Shown: positions 33,087 to 42,199, numbered from the stretch's first letter. The stretch is 64,000 nt of DNA from SIG622 sp045600125 (GCA_045600125.1 JAZRXH010000119.1:1-64000); one strand, 5' to 3'. Program-made: numbers and translations. The notes: generated by a model not told the origin, from the letters alone.

Positions 33087-33956
33087 TTACAGAAGCGGTA
33101 TGATTTCCCTTACCGACGGGAAAACGAGGTCGGCAGTCTGATCTTCCGGCGCCGCAAGCCGCATTTTCTCGGTGGTCTCGCCGCTCATGACAAGGATCGA
33201 GCAGAGTCCGTTGCGCCTGCCGAGGGCGATATCGGTATAAAGTCTGTCGCCGATCATGGCGATCTTTTCCTTTGGGACGCCGGACATCAGAGCCAGCATC
33301 TCCGCCGTTTCGGCGTAGGGCTTTCCGAAATACCGGGGCTGTTTTCCGGTGGAAAGGCTGATGGCGGCACAGAGAGCGCCGCTGTCCGGGATAAAGCCGT
33401 CCTTTGTGGGGCAGTTGATATCGGGATGGGTGGAATAGAAGACCGAGCCGTTCCGGATGAGGGTGCAGGCGTGCTCCAGCCTCTCGTAGGTCAGCGTCTT
33501 ATCGAAGCTCACAAGGGTGATCGGCGCTTCCTCGTGGATATCCGCCAGCGGGATTCCGGCGCTCGCAAGGCTCTCGCAGAGAGCGGGCGTGCCCATCACG
33601 TAGACCTTCTCCCCTTTGTGGTACCGATTGAGGAATGCCGCCGTCACGTCGCCGGAGGTGACGATATTACTTCTTGTGCAGGGGAAGCCGAGGCGCACAA
33701 GGCGCTTCACGTATTCCTCGGGGCTTCGGGAGGCGTTGTTCGTAAAGTATACCAGCTTTCTGCCCTTTTTGAGGATCGTTTCGCAGAATTCGATGGCGCC
33801 GTCGATCACGTCGTCGTCAAGATACAGCGTTCCGTCCATGTCGAGGACGAAAAGCCCCGCATCGTCGATCCGTTTCTTTGCGGCGTCGCCTTCGGAAAAC
33901 TCCCTTGTACCGTAGACAAGAGAGGCACGCGCATTCTTATGCTCCACACAGTCCAT
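33087..33956 (-). CDS. HAD-IIA family hydrolase (NagD/AraL-like sugar phosphatase)
   Basis: 289 residues. The HAD motifs are in order: motif I FVLDMDGTLYL, motif II YFTNNASRS, the class IIA cap, GKPYAETAEMLAL, and motif IV MIGDRLYTDIALGRRNG. These enzymes dephosphorylate sugar phosphates, nucleotides or phosphoglycolate; substrate unknown. About 30 extra residues precede motif I compared with NagD, so the true start may be internal. Promoter at 34198-34226. Confidence 0.9.
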   Translation of the reverse strand: MDCVEHKNARASLVYGTREFSEGDAAKKRIDDAGLFVLDMDGTLYLDDDVIDGAIEFCETILKKGRKLVYFTNNASRSPEEYVKRLVRLGFPCTRSNIVTSGDVTAAFLNRYHKGEKVYVMGTPALCESLASAGIPLADIHEEAPITLVSFDKTLTYERLEHACTLIRNGSVFYSTHPDINCPTKDGFIPDSGALCAAISLSTGKQPRYFGKPYAETAEMLALMSGVPKEKIAMIGDRLYTDIALGRRNGLCSILVMSGETTEKMRLAAPEDQTADLVFPSVREIIPLL

Positions 33957-34197
33957 TTTACTTTTGCCCGCCCTTTGCGAAAAGCAAGGGGCTTTCCTTC
34001 CGTTCTCGGTACTCTCGTATCCCGGTCATAGCCACGGTCATTATTGCCGCGGTCAGCGTTTACAAGTGCTTCCGGTATGCCGGCTTTTTCCGTCCGTCCC
34101 GTCCGCATCCAAGCGGGAAAGCAAAAGAATCCGAACAGATTCGCCTCAAGTGTCGTTTATAATCTCGCCGTCGGCATACGACCGTTATTATAAACCG

Positions 34198-34226
34198 ATT
34201 ATAATGCCCCGGAAAAGTTTTTTCAA
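34198..34226 (-). promoter_or_regulatory. SigA promoter for the HAD-IIA gene
   Basis: Minus strand TTGAAA (34226-34221), 17-base spacer, TATAAT (34203-34198). Leader of about 235 bases (33957-34192) with no recognised element. Confidence 0.75.
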
Positions 34227-34284
34227 GAAAATATATGTTAAATTTTCCGTGCGGTGTTTTTCGCAATGTGAATAATTACAAATA

Positions 34285-34410
34285 TTGACAAGGTTTCCCT
34301 CTTAATTTATATATTACATCCAAATAAGGGCGGAAAAATTTATGGATAACGGAAAAAAACGAGGCAAACAAAGATTACCTATTGACAAAATCCACCGTTT
34401 ATGTTAAACT
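34285..34410 (+). promoter_or_regulatory. Tandem promoters and possible 21-codon leader before the sigma factor gene
   Basis: P1: TTGACA at 34285-34290, 17-base spacer, TATATA at 34308-34313. P2: TTGACA at 34382-34387, 17-base spacer, TAAACT at 34405-34410. An open frame from ATG 34342 (MDNGKKRGKQRLPIDKIHRLC) stops at 34407 inside the P2 -10 element. Its translation is unproven. Confidence 0.6.
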
Positions 34411-34447
34411 ACTCACAGTGAAATATTTGAATAAGTATCGGTGGCAA

Positions 34448-35092
34448 ATGGACGATCGGAAAAGTTTTGAGAAAAGCGAAGAGATAAGCGGATCTGTCAA
34501 AGCGGAGTCCTCGGCAGAAGCTCCCGCAGGCGCCTCGGTTTATGCGTCGGGATCGGAAGCGGATGACGGAGAATTCGAGCATACGGCAAGGCGTTTTGAC
34601 AAGGTTCTGCGTGCTATCGCCGGCTCCTTTGAAGGAGTCCCGGAGTCCGAATTTGACGATCTTGTCCAGGAGGGTCTGATCGCTCTCTACCGTGCGTTCT
34701 GCAGTTACAAGCCGGGAATGTCGAGGTTTTCGACCTATGCGGAGGTCTGCATCAAGCGGGCGATGGTATCGTACCTGCGAAGTTACAACGCCAAAAACCA
34801 CAGGGTCATCTCCCTTCCGGAGGACGATGAGATGTCGGCAGACGGCGGGGCGCTTGCATCGGCTGCGGGCAGCTTCGGACAAGATCCGGAGTCGCTGTAC
34901 CTGTCGAAGGAGAGTCTTCAGAGTCTGAAGAGGCGTGCGCTTGAGCAGTTATCGGACTACGAGCGGTGCGTATTTCTTCTGTATCTCGAGGGCTTCGAGT
35001 CGGGAGAGATCAGCCAGACGCTGGGAAAACCGCAGAAGTCGGTGGACAACGCCCTTGTGCGGATCCGCAGGAAGCTTTCGGGAAAAAGCTGA
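34448..35092 (+). CDS. RNA polymerase sigma factor, SigH-like
   Basis: 214 residues from ATG 34448; earlier in-frame codons overlap the P2 promoter. Sigma region 2 is clear: FDDLVQEGLIALYRAFCSY, RFSTYAEVCIKRAMVSYLR. Region 4 has LSDYERCVFLLYLEGFE and ISQTLGKPQKSVDNALVRIRRKL. The best resemblance is the SigH/SpoVG-era sporulation and stationary-phase group rather than ECF. The first ~45 residues are acidic, Ser/Ala-rich and not conserved. The two promoters suggest growth-phase control. In B. subtilis SigH drives entry to sporulation; the role here is inferred. Confidence 0.85.
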   Translation: MDDRKSFEKSEEISGSVKAESSAEAPAGASVYASGSEADDGEFEHTARRFDKVLRAIAGSFEGVPESEFDDLVQEGLIALYRAFCSYKPGMSRFSTYAEVCIKRAMVSYLRSYNAKNHRVISLPEDDEMSADGGALASAAGSFGQDPESLYLSKESLQSLKRRALEQLSDYERCVFLLYLEGFESGEISQTLGKPQKSVDNALVRIRRKLSGKS

Positions 35093-35239
35093 GGCAGAAC
35101 GTCGATCCTTTGCAGCCGTGATTATTCGGTATCCACTCTGTATGCCTATGCGAAAAGCATCGCCAAAGTGCGAGCGTGGGTTATCACCATGCAGGGCAAT
35201 AACAAATTTTTATCCAAAGTTAAAGCGAGGGAAAAAATC

Positions 35240-35521
35240 ATGTACGAAAACAAGACATTGGTATGTAAGGATTGCGGTAAGGAATTCGAGTTCACCGCAG
35301 GCGAACAGGAATTCTACGCAGAGAGAGGCTTCCAGAACGAGCCCCAGAGATGCAAGGAATGCAGACAGGCAAGAAAGAATGCTTCCAAGGGTCAGAGAGA
35401 ATACTTCACCACTACTTGCGCTAAGTGCGGCAAGGAAGCTAAGGTTCCCTTCCAGCCCAGCGATGACAGACCCGTATACTGCAGCGAATGCTTCGCAGCT
35501 ATGAAGGCTGAACAGCAGTAA
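35240..35521 (+). CDS. Zinc-ribbon domain protein (two CxxC pairs)
   Basis: 93 residues from ATG 35240 (GCGAGGGA upstream). Two zinc-binding modules are visible: CKDCGKEFEF...CKECRQAR at residues ~8-45 and CAKCGKEAKVPF...CYSEC-type pair (YCSECF) near the C-terminus. This matches the probable zinc-ribbon (PF13451-like) family joined to a CxxC_CxxC module; function unknown, perhaps nucleic-acid binding. The codon use is that of a well-expressed gene (AAG, GAA, TTC). A terminator follows about 180 bases downstream. Confidence 0.85.
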   Translation: MYENKTLVCKDCGKEFEFTAGEQEFYAERGFQNEPQRCKECRQARKNASKGQREYFTTTCAKCGKEAKVPFQPSDDRPVYCSECFAAMKAEQQ

Positions 35522-35697
35522 CAGATTTGCCACATTAACATAGTTTCCGAATGGTATTCGTCTTTATGCCGGTGATAACACGGATCCTAAGTTAAAGACA
35601 TTACCGTGTTTGGTTTGCCGCAGGACTCTTTTGTGATATTTTCCGTCGCAGGGCCTATCCAACGGCTGTCCCTGACATCAATTCAAAAATCTATGGA

Positions 35698-35730
35698 AAG
35701 AGCCGACACGTCAAGTGTCGGTTCTTTTTT
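35698..35730 (+). terminator. Rho-independent terminator
   Basis: GAGCCGACAC pairs with GTGTCGGTTC around GTCAA, followed by six T. About 175 untranslated bases separate it from the zinc-ribbon stop codon (35522-35697); nothing was recognised in them. Confidence 0.9.
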
Positions 35731-35734
35731 GCAG

Positions 35735-35930
35735 GGAGCCCCTGCGGGCAATTCGGGAATGCACCTCTGTATAAAACGGGAGTGCATATGCCCGAGTATT
35801 GTCCCGCTTTGCCGCCGCGGGGAGGCCCCGCTGCCACTTCGGGAATGCACCGCAGACAAAAACGGGAATACAGATGCCCGACTATTGTCCCGCTTTGCCG
35901 CCATATATCAAAGCGGCAAAGCTCATCCTT
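35735..35930. repeat. Mosaic intergenic hairpin repeat, copy 8 (two partial units)
   Basis: Two direct units: GCGGGCAATTCGGGAATGCA...GAGTGCATATGCCCGAGTA and CACTTCGGGAATGCACCGCA...AATACAGATGCCCGACTA, each leading to TTGTCCCGCTTTGCCGCC. The second ends with the GCTTTGCCGC...GCGGCAAAGC hairpin (about 35892-35922). Confidence 0.85.
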
Positions 35931-35965
35931 TATCGGAATTCGCAATTTGGAATTATTTTCTGCAG

Positions 35966-36196
35966 CGAAATATTTGCGCTTTGCGCAAATGTGAAATAAT
36001 GGCTTTTCGCCATTGTGAAATATTCTCGCTTTCGCTCGAATGTGAAATGAAATAAACTCCCTCATTTTCACGCCCGCAGGCATTTCACACGCCGCAGGCA
36101 TTTCACACGCCGCAGGCGTATTTCACACCCGAAGGGTATTTCACAAATCCCGTAAGGGATTTATTTCACTGCGGAGTGTTCCGAGGACACTCCGCA
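35966..36196. repeat. Array of distinct small palindromes separated by GTGAAAT / ATTTCAC heptamers
   Basis: GTGAAAT occurs at 35991, 36015 and 36042 (with GCGAAAT at 35975). Then the reverse complement ATTTCAC occurs at 36082, 36100, 36120, 36138 and 36163 (with TTTTCAC at 36065). Between heptamers lie different hairpins: TTTGCGC-TTT-GCGCAAA, ATGGC-TTTTC-GCCAT, GCC-CGCA-GGC, ACGCC-GCA-GGCGT, ACCC-GAA-GGGT, AAATCCC-GTAA-GGGATTT, and finally a ten-base stem TGCGGAGTGT/ACACTCCGCA. The left and right halves are in opposite orientation, so heptamers can also pair with each other across the array. Bounded by mosaic repeats on both sides. Confidence 0.9.
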
Positions 36197-36425
36197 TGGG
36201 AGCCCCCGCCGGCAATTCGGGAATGCACCGCAGACAAAACCGGGAGTGCATATGCCCGACTATTGTCCCGCTTTGCCGCCATATATCAAAGCGGCAAAGC
36301 TCGTGGGTTCTGTGGAAACGGTTATCTCCTACCGTCCGCTGAGGTCAAGACACGACCTCAGCGGATATTGTTTCGGAGCACTCGGTAAAAGTTACTTTGA
36401 GTGAAAGTTTTCGAAGAAAGCCATA
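36197..36425. repeat. Mosaic intergenic hairpin repeat, copy 9
   Basis: GGCAATTCGGGAATGCACCG...TGCATATGCCCGACTA, then GCTTTGCCGC...GCGGCAAAGC, then CCGCTGAGGTC...GACCTCAGCGG (near 36338-36364) and a GAAAGTTTTCGAAGAAA remnant. Lies between convergent genes. Confidence 0.85.
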
Positions 36426-36435
36426 GGTCTTCCCC

Positions 36436-37392
36436 TCACTTTCCCCAATTCTCCGCCGCTCTTTCGCACATCTTTTCGATGTAGTCCCGCCCTTGGAGCT
36501 TTTCCAGCCACTCCTTCGGGATCGCCTCATACCCGTAAAGGGCTCCGGCAAGGCTTCCCGCAACGGCGGCGACCGTGTCGGTGTCATCGCCGAGGTTGAC
36601 TGCTTTGAGGACGCATTCCCGGTAGGAATCGGTGGTCAGAAGGCACCAAACTGCCGCTTCGAGGGTATCGACGACGTATCCCGAGCTTCTTATCTCCTCT
36701 CGTCTGAGCTTTTCAAAATCAAACGACAGCATCCGTTCGTAATAGCGAAGCTGCGGATTCTCCCCGTAAAAGCTCACCGCACGTCTGAGCCCCGTATACA
36801 CCGTCCGTTTGTCTTTGTCGCTCAGAAGATGCCACAGGATCATCGAATACAGCCCGCAGCCGACCTTTGACCGTTCGTGGGCATGGGTGAGGGCGGACGC
36901 TCTGTGGATCCGGTCGAGCATTTCCGAAGCGGTAAGAGAGTCCCGATGATAGTATAAGTACAGCGCAAACGGAGCAATCCTCATCAGCGAGCCGTTGCCG
37001 TTGTTCTGTTCGCCGGTAAGACCGCAGTGATCGACGTTTGCAGAGCCGGCAAAATAGTTTTCGATGGCAAAGCTGCAAGTGTTTCCCACGTCGAAGGTTT
37101 CCCCGGTCGGCGTAAAGGCATCCTCGTCGTACCACTTGCCGAAGTTCTCCATGATCTTTTCGAGGTCGTACGCGTTATCCGCCAGAACGTCCAGCGCGCA
37201 CAGCGACATACTGGTGTCGTCCGACCACGAGCCCGCCGGTACGGGATAGGTCCCGAAGCCGGTCATATCGGTGACCGGTTCGTCGTCCAGCTCCGCACGG
37301 GAGGCAAACTCCACCGGGACGCCGAGCGCATCGCCGACGGCGTGACCGAGAATGACGGCTTTTATTGTGTCAAGCATATTTTTGTTTTCCAT
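36436..37392 (-). CDS. ADP-ribosylglycohydrolase family protein
   Basis: 318 residues; the ATG at 37392 is used because the preceding in-frame sequence is low-complexity and non-homologous. DraG-type motifs are LGHAVGDALGVPVEF near the N-terminus, SWSDDTSMSLCAL (the SxDDT metal motif), and NLGDDTDTVAAVAGSLAGALYG near the C-terminus, giving the two-Mg2+ centre. The family removes ADP-ribose from proteins or small molecules; many gut homologues have unknown targets. No partner ADP-ribosyltransferase was seen nearby. Confidence 0.93.
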   Translation of the reverse strand: MENKNMLDTIKAVILGHAVGDALGVPVEFASRAELDDEPVTDMTGFGTYPVPAGSWSDDTSMSLCALDVLADNAYDLEKIMENFGKWYDEDAFTPTGETFDVGNTCSFAIENYFAGSANVDHCGLTGEQNNGNGSLMRIAPFALYLYYHRDSLTASEMLDRIHRASALTHAHERSKVGCGLYSMILWHLLSDKDKRTVYTGLRRAVSFYGENPQLRYYERMLSFDFEKLRREEIRSSGYVVDTLEAAVWCLLTTDSYRECVLKAVNLGDDTDTVAAVAGSLAGALYGYEAIPKEWLEKLQGRDYIEKMCERAAENWGK

Positions 37393-37573
37393 AAATCCTG
37401 ACCATTCCTTTCGTTTGTACGGCACCGGTGCCGCTTTTCTTTGCAATGCTTTTTTGCAACAGTATACCACCTCTTTTTTTATTCGGATTTTTCGGTGCTT
37501 TTTTCCGAAAATCGCACAAAAAATGCCGAAAACCGGATCCCGCAAAAACCGTGACAGAATGGTGGTCATCCGA

Positions 37574-37610
37574 TAAAAAAGGATCGCAGGGCATTTCTGC
37601 CTTACGATCC
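37574..37610 (-). terminator. Rho-independent terminator of the GH36 gene
   Basis: Minus strand GGATCG (37610-37605) pairs with CGATCC (37586-37581) with an inner AGG/CCT helix, followed by six or seven T. The GC hairpin module of the repeat family also occurs just before, at about 37700-37722. Confidence 0.82.
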
Positions 37611-37727
37611 TATTATAACCTGTTTACTTTCGGGAATGGTCGCTTGCCGGGCGACTTTCATCTTTTGATAAATCTTTTTGCAAATATTTCCGTCGAAGGC
37701 GTGGGGCGAGCAGTCCCCCTGCAACAC

Positions 37728-39839
37728 TTACAAAGAAAGAATTACCACGTTTGCGGTGATATCCTCCTGCCCGGTGACGAAGAGCCTGCCGTCCCTGACG
37801 AAGATCTTATCGTCGGGATAGAGCATATCGGAAACAGAATAATCGCCGAGGAGGGGAATATCGAAGTCACGGCACTCATGCATGGAATGGATGACGCAGA
37901 GGAGTTTTGACTTGTCCTCGGAATAGCGGGCGACGATCTGGGTGCCGGCGGGATGTCCGTAGGAGGCACGGTCGGTCGCATAGATGTAGCTGGTGCCGTG
38001 CTTGATGATGGGACTTGCCTTGGCGTAGAGCTTTTCGGCGTCGATCATCATGGCGTACTGCTCATCGGACAGCTCGAGGATCTTGCCCGACCAGCAGAGC
38101 CTTCCGAGGAAGCCTCCGGCAATGATGTATTTCGTCCGTCCGAGCGGATAATGACGCTGCAGCGAGCACCATACCTGCGACTGTCTCGGCGGGATCAGAT
38201 AGTGCAGACCGCCTGCCACGATCGGGATCTCCAAAACCTCATGAGTGTCCGAGCAGCTGGACATCGCCGTGATATCCATCATAGACGGCTCAAGACGGCA
38301 GCCGCCGGAAGCGCAGTTCTCGATGATGATGCCGGGAACCTTTTCTTTTATGCGCTTGAAATATTCTCTGGCGCCGATCATCTGCTGACGCACACCCTCG
38401 CCGGGGCTCTCGAAACCGTCACAGCCGAGGCCGATGCTGGCGTTGTAGTCGATTTTCAGATAGCCGAAGCCGCCGTCGTTCAGCGTGCCGATGCACACCC
38501 TGTCAAGACGGTCCCATGCCTTCCTGCTTGTCATATCGAGAAAGCTCTCGCTTCTGCCGTTGATGACGTGACCGACCACCACGTGGCCGTCCTTCCTGAC
38601 CTTCATATCGTCGAATTCGGGACCGAAGGATACCGCCGCCTCGCCGGTAGCTTCGATTTCCATCCAGATGCCGGGGACGAAGCCCAGCTTCTTTACGTCG
38701 TCCGCATAGGCACGAAGACCGTCCGGGAATGCCTCCTTGTCCACGATGTCGTAGTCGCCGATCTGCCGTGCCGGGTACCAGCCCGCATCCATCACGAAGT
38801 ACTTCGTGCGGGAGCCGATGCTGCGGAGCTTCCCGGCGATTTCCAACAGGAGCTTGTGGTTGGGGTGTCCCCACGTGGTGATGAACTCGTTGAAGAGGAT
38901 CGGCATACAGCCGTCGGCATCGTCGGCTTCACCGTAGGCGTCGATCGCTCTGTTCCGCATGGCAAGAAGGCGGTTCGACAGCTCGGCAATGCCGCCGCGG
39001 CAGGCGGAAACGTAGACGGCAGGAGAAGTAAAGATCTCACCGGAGGCTACGTTCTTTTTCCATGCGCCGAACTGCACGTCCGCAAGTCCGATGGAAAGAG
39101 AGAGCTTCTTGTTCGCTCTGGTAAGCTCTGCCTGCCAGGAGGCGTTATGGGCAAGATAAGCGCCCCAGATTACGCCGTTTTCCTTGTCCTCCAGGGCAAA
39201 ATACGGGTGATAGCCCTGCACCGGACGGGAGCCCACGACGCCGTATTTCAGATTTTCATAGCATCCGCCCCACGCCTTTTCCATGGAAAGATCCACAAGA
39301 TCCGTCTCCACGTGCTTTGCTTCCATCGCCCAGCCGGAACGGAAGGTGTGAAGCGTGGTCTCGTGCGCCGAATCGGAGGTAAGATACGGGGAGAGGCAGT
39401 CGAGGGAAGCGCTCGTAAGGTACTCAAGCGTAAGCATCTTATCCGAGTCGTTGCGGAAGGATGTGGTGATCTCGGCGCCCTTGTCGCCCTCCCGGTAGGT
39501 AAGGGTATGGATGACGGCGTACTGCTCCTCCTCGCATTTCAGGAGAGTCGTGATAATGGTCACACCGTTTTCGGTCTTTACGTCCTGCGAGGCGTAGCGG
39601 AGCTTTTCGAGGCTGTCGCTGAGCTTATAGCAGTTGGAATATTTACCGGTGTTGTGATGGGACAGCTGGAGCTGTACCATGGAGCAGTTGGCGTTTTCGG
39701 CTTCGGGAGCGCTTTTACCGTCAAAGAAAGCTGCTTTGTCCTCGGTGCCTTCGGGGAGAAGCAGAAGCACACAGTGTCCTTCCCCCTCGGGAAGATAATA
39801 GCGATACGTCACATCGCCAAGGCAATAGTCCTTTATCAT
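37728..39839 (-). CDS. Alpha-galactosidase, glycoside hydrolase family 36
   Basis: 703 residues, no signal peptide, so likely cytoplasmic. The N-terminal beta-supersandwich domain (to about 310) is followed by a TIM barrel with the nucleophile aspartate in YLKIDYN, then IIENCASGGCRLEPSMMD, and the acid/base aspartate in SSCSDTHE. FVMDAGWYPAR and FVPGIWMEIEA are typical GH36 barrel strands. It hydrolyses alpha-1,6 or alpha-1,3 galactosides such as raffinose-type sugars or host galactosides. AAAGGAC precedes the ATG; it has its own promoter and terminator. Together with galK and the mutarotase it supplies galactose catabolism. Confidence 0.93.
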   Translation of the reverse strand: MIKDYCLGDVTYRYYLPEGEGHCVLLLLPEGTEDKAAFFDGKSAPEAENANCSMVQLQLSHHNTGKYSNCYKLSDSLEKLRYASQDVKTENGVTIITTLLKCEEEQYAVIHTLTYREGDKGAEITTSFRNDSDKMLTLEYLTSASLDCLSPYLTSDSAHETTLHTFRSGWAMEAKHVETDLVDLSMEKAWGGCYENLKYGVVGSRPVQGYHPYFALEDKENGVIWGAYLAHNASWQAELTRANKKLSLSIGLADVQFGAWKKNVASGEIFTSPAVYVSACRGGIAELSNRLLAMRNRAIDAYGEADDADGCMPILFNEFITTWGHPNHKLLLEIAGKLRSIGSRTKYFVMDAGWYPARQIGDYDIVDKEAFPDGLRAYADDVKKLGFVPGIWMEIEATGEAAVSFGPEFDDMKVRKDGHVVVGHVINGRSESFLDMTSRKAWDRLDRVCIGTLNDGGFGYLKIDYNASIGLGCDGFESPGEGVRQQMIGAREYFKRIKEKVPGIIIENCASGGCRLEPSMMDITAMSSCSDTHEVLEIPIVAGGLHYLIPPRQSQVWCSLQRHYPLGRTKYIIAGGFLGRLCWSGKILELSDEQYAMMIDAEKLYAKASPIIKHGTSYIYATDRASYGHPAGTQIVARYSEDKSKLLCVIHSMHECRDFDIPLLGDYSVSDMLYPDDKIFVRDGRLFVTGQEDITANVVILSL

Positions 39840-39965
39840 TTCGGTTTTGTCCTTTCTGATTCCTTTTTATACTTTACGGCAAAAAACTATTGCCCTTTTG
39901 CAAAAGAGCCCGAATGCAGGATTCCCCGCCCCCGGCAAAGCAGTTTTGCCGTAGCCATCACCTAT

Positions 39966-39994
39966 ATTATACCAACGATCAAGGCACGAGTCAA
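39966..39994 (-). promoter_or_regulatory. SigA promoter of the GH36 gene
   Basis: Minus strand TTGACT (39994-39989), 17-base spacer, TATAAT (39971-39966). Confidence 0.85.
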
Positions 39995-40060
39995 GGAAAA
40001 TTTTCTTTTGTTCCGTCTCCCTTTCATCACGGCTCCACATTTCCACCTCTCCAAATAATC

Positions 40061-40555
40061 AAATCTCCGCTGAGGTCGGCTTTTGACCTCAGCGGACAGT
40101 AGGCACTAACCCTTTATTCTAAAAAACACCCGTCAAAGTCCGTATGGACTTTGACTATTTGAAAGTTTTCGCCCGCCTTTTTGCGGGGATGCCCCTGCGG
40201 GCACCTCGGAAGGATTGCACCTCAGACAAGACCGCAATCCCCGATGCCCGAAACTGTCCCCGTTTTGCCGCCATATATCCAAGCGGCAAAACTCACTGCT
40301 TTCTCCAAGCCCTCAATATAACCTCTGTTGCGGCACTGCTTTATGTCGCAACAGACAGTAGGCAATGACCCTTTACTCCAAAAAATCTCCGTCAAAGTCC
40401 GTATGGACTTTGACTATTTGAAAGTTTTCGCCCGCCTTTTTCAAAAGGCGGCGATGGGGTGCAGGGGGCGAGCAGCCCCCTGCAATAGGCGTAGACGCAG
40501 TGGGGCGAGCAGCCCCTGCAATAGGCGGAATATGGGGCGAGCAGCCCCATAATAT
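40061..40555. repeat. Mosaic intergenic hairpin repeat, copy 10 (double)
   Basis: Order: CCGCTGAGGTC...GACCTCAGCGG, ACAGTAGGCACTAACCC, GTCAAAGTCCG...GGACTTTGAC, inverted GC module, GTTTTGCCGC...GCGGCAAAAC (about 40262-40292), GTCGCAACAGACAGTAGGCA, a second GTCAAAGTCCG...GGACTTTGAC, then three GGGGCGAGCAGCCCC-type hairpins (40463-40555). It sits between the divergent GH36 and GH29 genes but outside both promoters. Confidence 0.88.
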
Positions 40556-40595
40556 GTCAATGCTGTTTTTCACATGTTTTTTAATAAAAAACACA

Positions 40596-40624
40596 TTGAA
40601 AAAGGGACCCGTCTGTGTTATGAT
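40596..40624 (+). promoter_or_regulatory. SigA promoter for the first GH29 gene
   Basis: TTGAAA at 40596-40601, 17-base spacer, TATGAT at 40619-40624. Confidence 0.82.
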
Positions 40625-40764
40625 AGCAATAAGAAACAGCGGTAATTTCTCCTGCTCCTTGCTTACGATACGGCGAAAAATCGGGTCGGCACGAAGGCAG
40701 GATGTCGGAGCCGCTGCATATACTGCTTTGTATATGACAAAAATCACATTTCGGAGGTAACGCC

Positions 40765-42090
40765 ATGTCAAGCTACGTTCGCAGAAAAACCCCCGGCGAT
40801 ACCGAGTGGTTCGTACACGACCGCTTCGGTATGTTCATCCATTGGGGACTCTACGCTCTTCCCGCCCGCCACGAGTGGATCAAGAACAAGGAAAGGATCC
40901 CCGAAGCCAAATATCAGAAATACTTTGAGCACTTCGACCCCGATCTTTACGATCCCAAGGACTGGGCGAAAAAGGCGAAGGCGGCGGGCATGAAGTACGT
41001 CGTCCTCACCACCAAGCATCACGAAGGCTTCTGCTTGTTTGATTCGCAGTACACCGATTACAAATGCACCAACACCCCCGCCGGGCGTGACCTTGTGAAG
41101 GAGTACGTGGACGCCTTCCGAGCCGAAGGTCTCCACATCGGCTTCTACTATTCCCTCATCGACTGGCATCACCCGGATTTCGTCATCGACCACCTGCATC
41201 CCAGAGCCTACGACGAAAACGTGGACGAGCTGAACAAAGGCAGGGATATGCACCGCTATGCGGAATATATGCGGAATCAGGTCACCGAGCTTCTCACCAA
41301 CTACGGCAAAATCGACATTCTCTGGTTCGACTTCTCCTACCCCGCCGCCACCAATTTCAAGCCGCCCCGCGACTGGATGAAGGGAAAAGGCGCCGAGGAT
41401 TGGGAAGCGGAAGAGCTCATCGCCACCGCAAGAAAACTTCAGCCCGGTATCATCATCGACAACCGGACAACGATCGAGCAGGATCTCTGGACTCCCGAGC
41501 AGTATCAGCCTACCGAGTGGGTGCGCCATAAGGAAACCGGCGAGCTGGTAACGTGGGAAGCGTGTCAGACCTTCTCCGGCTCATGGGGATATTATCGGGA
41601 CGAATCCACATGGAAATCCCCGGAAATGCTCCTTCGGATGCTGATCAATACCGTTTCCCTCGGCGGAAACCTTCTCATGAACGTAGGTCCCACCGCAAGA
41701 GGCTACATCGACTACCGTGCCGAAGCGGCGCTCGGCGTATACGCGGAGTGGATGAAATACAACTCCCGCTCGATTTACGGCTGTACCATGGCGGAGCCGG
41801 AGTTCACCGCCCCCGATGACTGCCGCCTCACCCAGAGAGAGGACGGAAAGCGTCTCTACATCCACATTTACGCCTACCCCTTCAAGCACCTCCGTGTGAA
41901 AGGCCTTGCCGGTAAGATCGACTATGCCCAGTTCCTCCACGACGCCAGCGAAGTCCTTTATATCGAGGAAAAGATGTCGAACGACGCAAACTTTGAAGGA
42001 AGCAACGACCTTGCGAGCGACGTGGTATTCAAGCTTCCCGACGTGAAGCCCCATTGCCTCATCCCCGTTATCGAAGTGTTCCTCAAGTAA
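40765..42090 (+). CDS. Alpha-L-fucosidase, glycoside hydrolase family 29
   Basis: 441 residues, no signal peptide. GH29 landmarks: FGMFIHWGLYALPARHEW near the N-terminus, YVVLTTKHHEGFCLFDS, the nucleophile aspartate in DILWFDFSYP, and GGNLLMNVGPTARG. The C-terminal ~80 residues form the usual beta-sandwich. It releases alpha-linked L-fucose, such as from host mucins or milk-type oligosaccharides. GGAGGTAA precedes the ATG. Monocistronic. It differs clearly from the second GH29 at 46764, so the two probably have different linkage preference. Confidence 0.93.
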   Translation: MSSYVRRKTPGDTEWFVHDRFGMFIHWGLYALPARHEWIKNKERIPEAKYQKYFEHFDPDLYDPKDWAKKAKAAGMKYVVLTTKHHEGFCLFDSQYTDYKCTNTPAGRDLVKEYVDAFRAEGLHIGFYYSLIDWHHPDFVIDHLHPRAYDENVDELNKGRDMHRYAEYMRNQVTELLTNYGKIDILWFDFSYPAATNFKPPRDWMKGKGAEDWEAEELIATARKLQPGIIIDNRTTIEQDLWTPEQYQPTEWVRHKETGELVTWEACQTFSGSWGYYRDESTWKSPEMLLRMLINTVSLGGNLLMNVGPTARGYIDYRAEAALGVYAEWMKYNSRSIYGCTMAEPEFTAPDDCRLTQREDGKRLYIHIYAYPFKHLRVKGLAGKIDYAQFLHDASEVLYIEEKMSNDANFEGSNDLASDVVFKLPDVKPHCLIPVIEVFLK

Positions 42091-42163
42091 GCAGCCCCCA
42101 AGGGGTGACAACCCATTCAACCCGCTTTTCAATTTCGGGCAGAATTCAACCAAGACAGCAAAA

Positions 42164-42199
42164 CCGCCGAGAGGTTTTCCCTTTCGGCGGCGTTTTTGT
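42164..42199 (+). terminator. Rho-independent terminator of the first GH29 gene
   Basis: CCGCCGA...AGG pairs with CCT...TCGGCGG around TTTTC, followed by five T. Confidence 0.9.

Noticed and set aside
35966..36196. CRISPR array
   Set aside because: The repeated unit is only seven bases, the intervening segments are palindromes rather than unrelated spacers, the unit changes orientation midway, and there are no cas genes.
37953..40058. 701-codon plus-strand frame
   Set aside because: Antisense to the GH36 gene and running into its promoter region; no homology.
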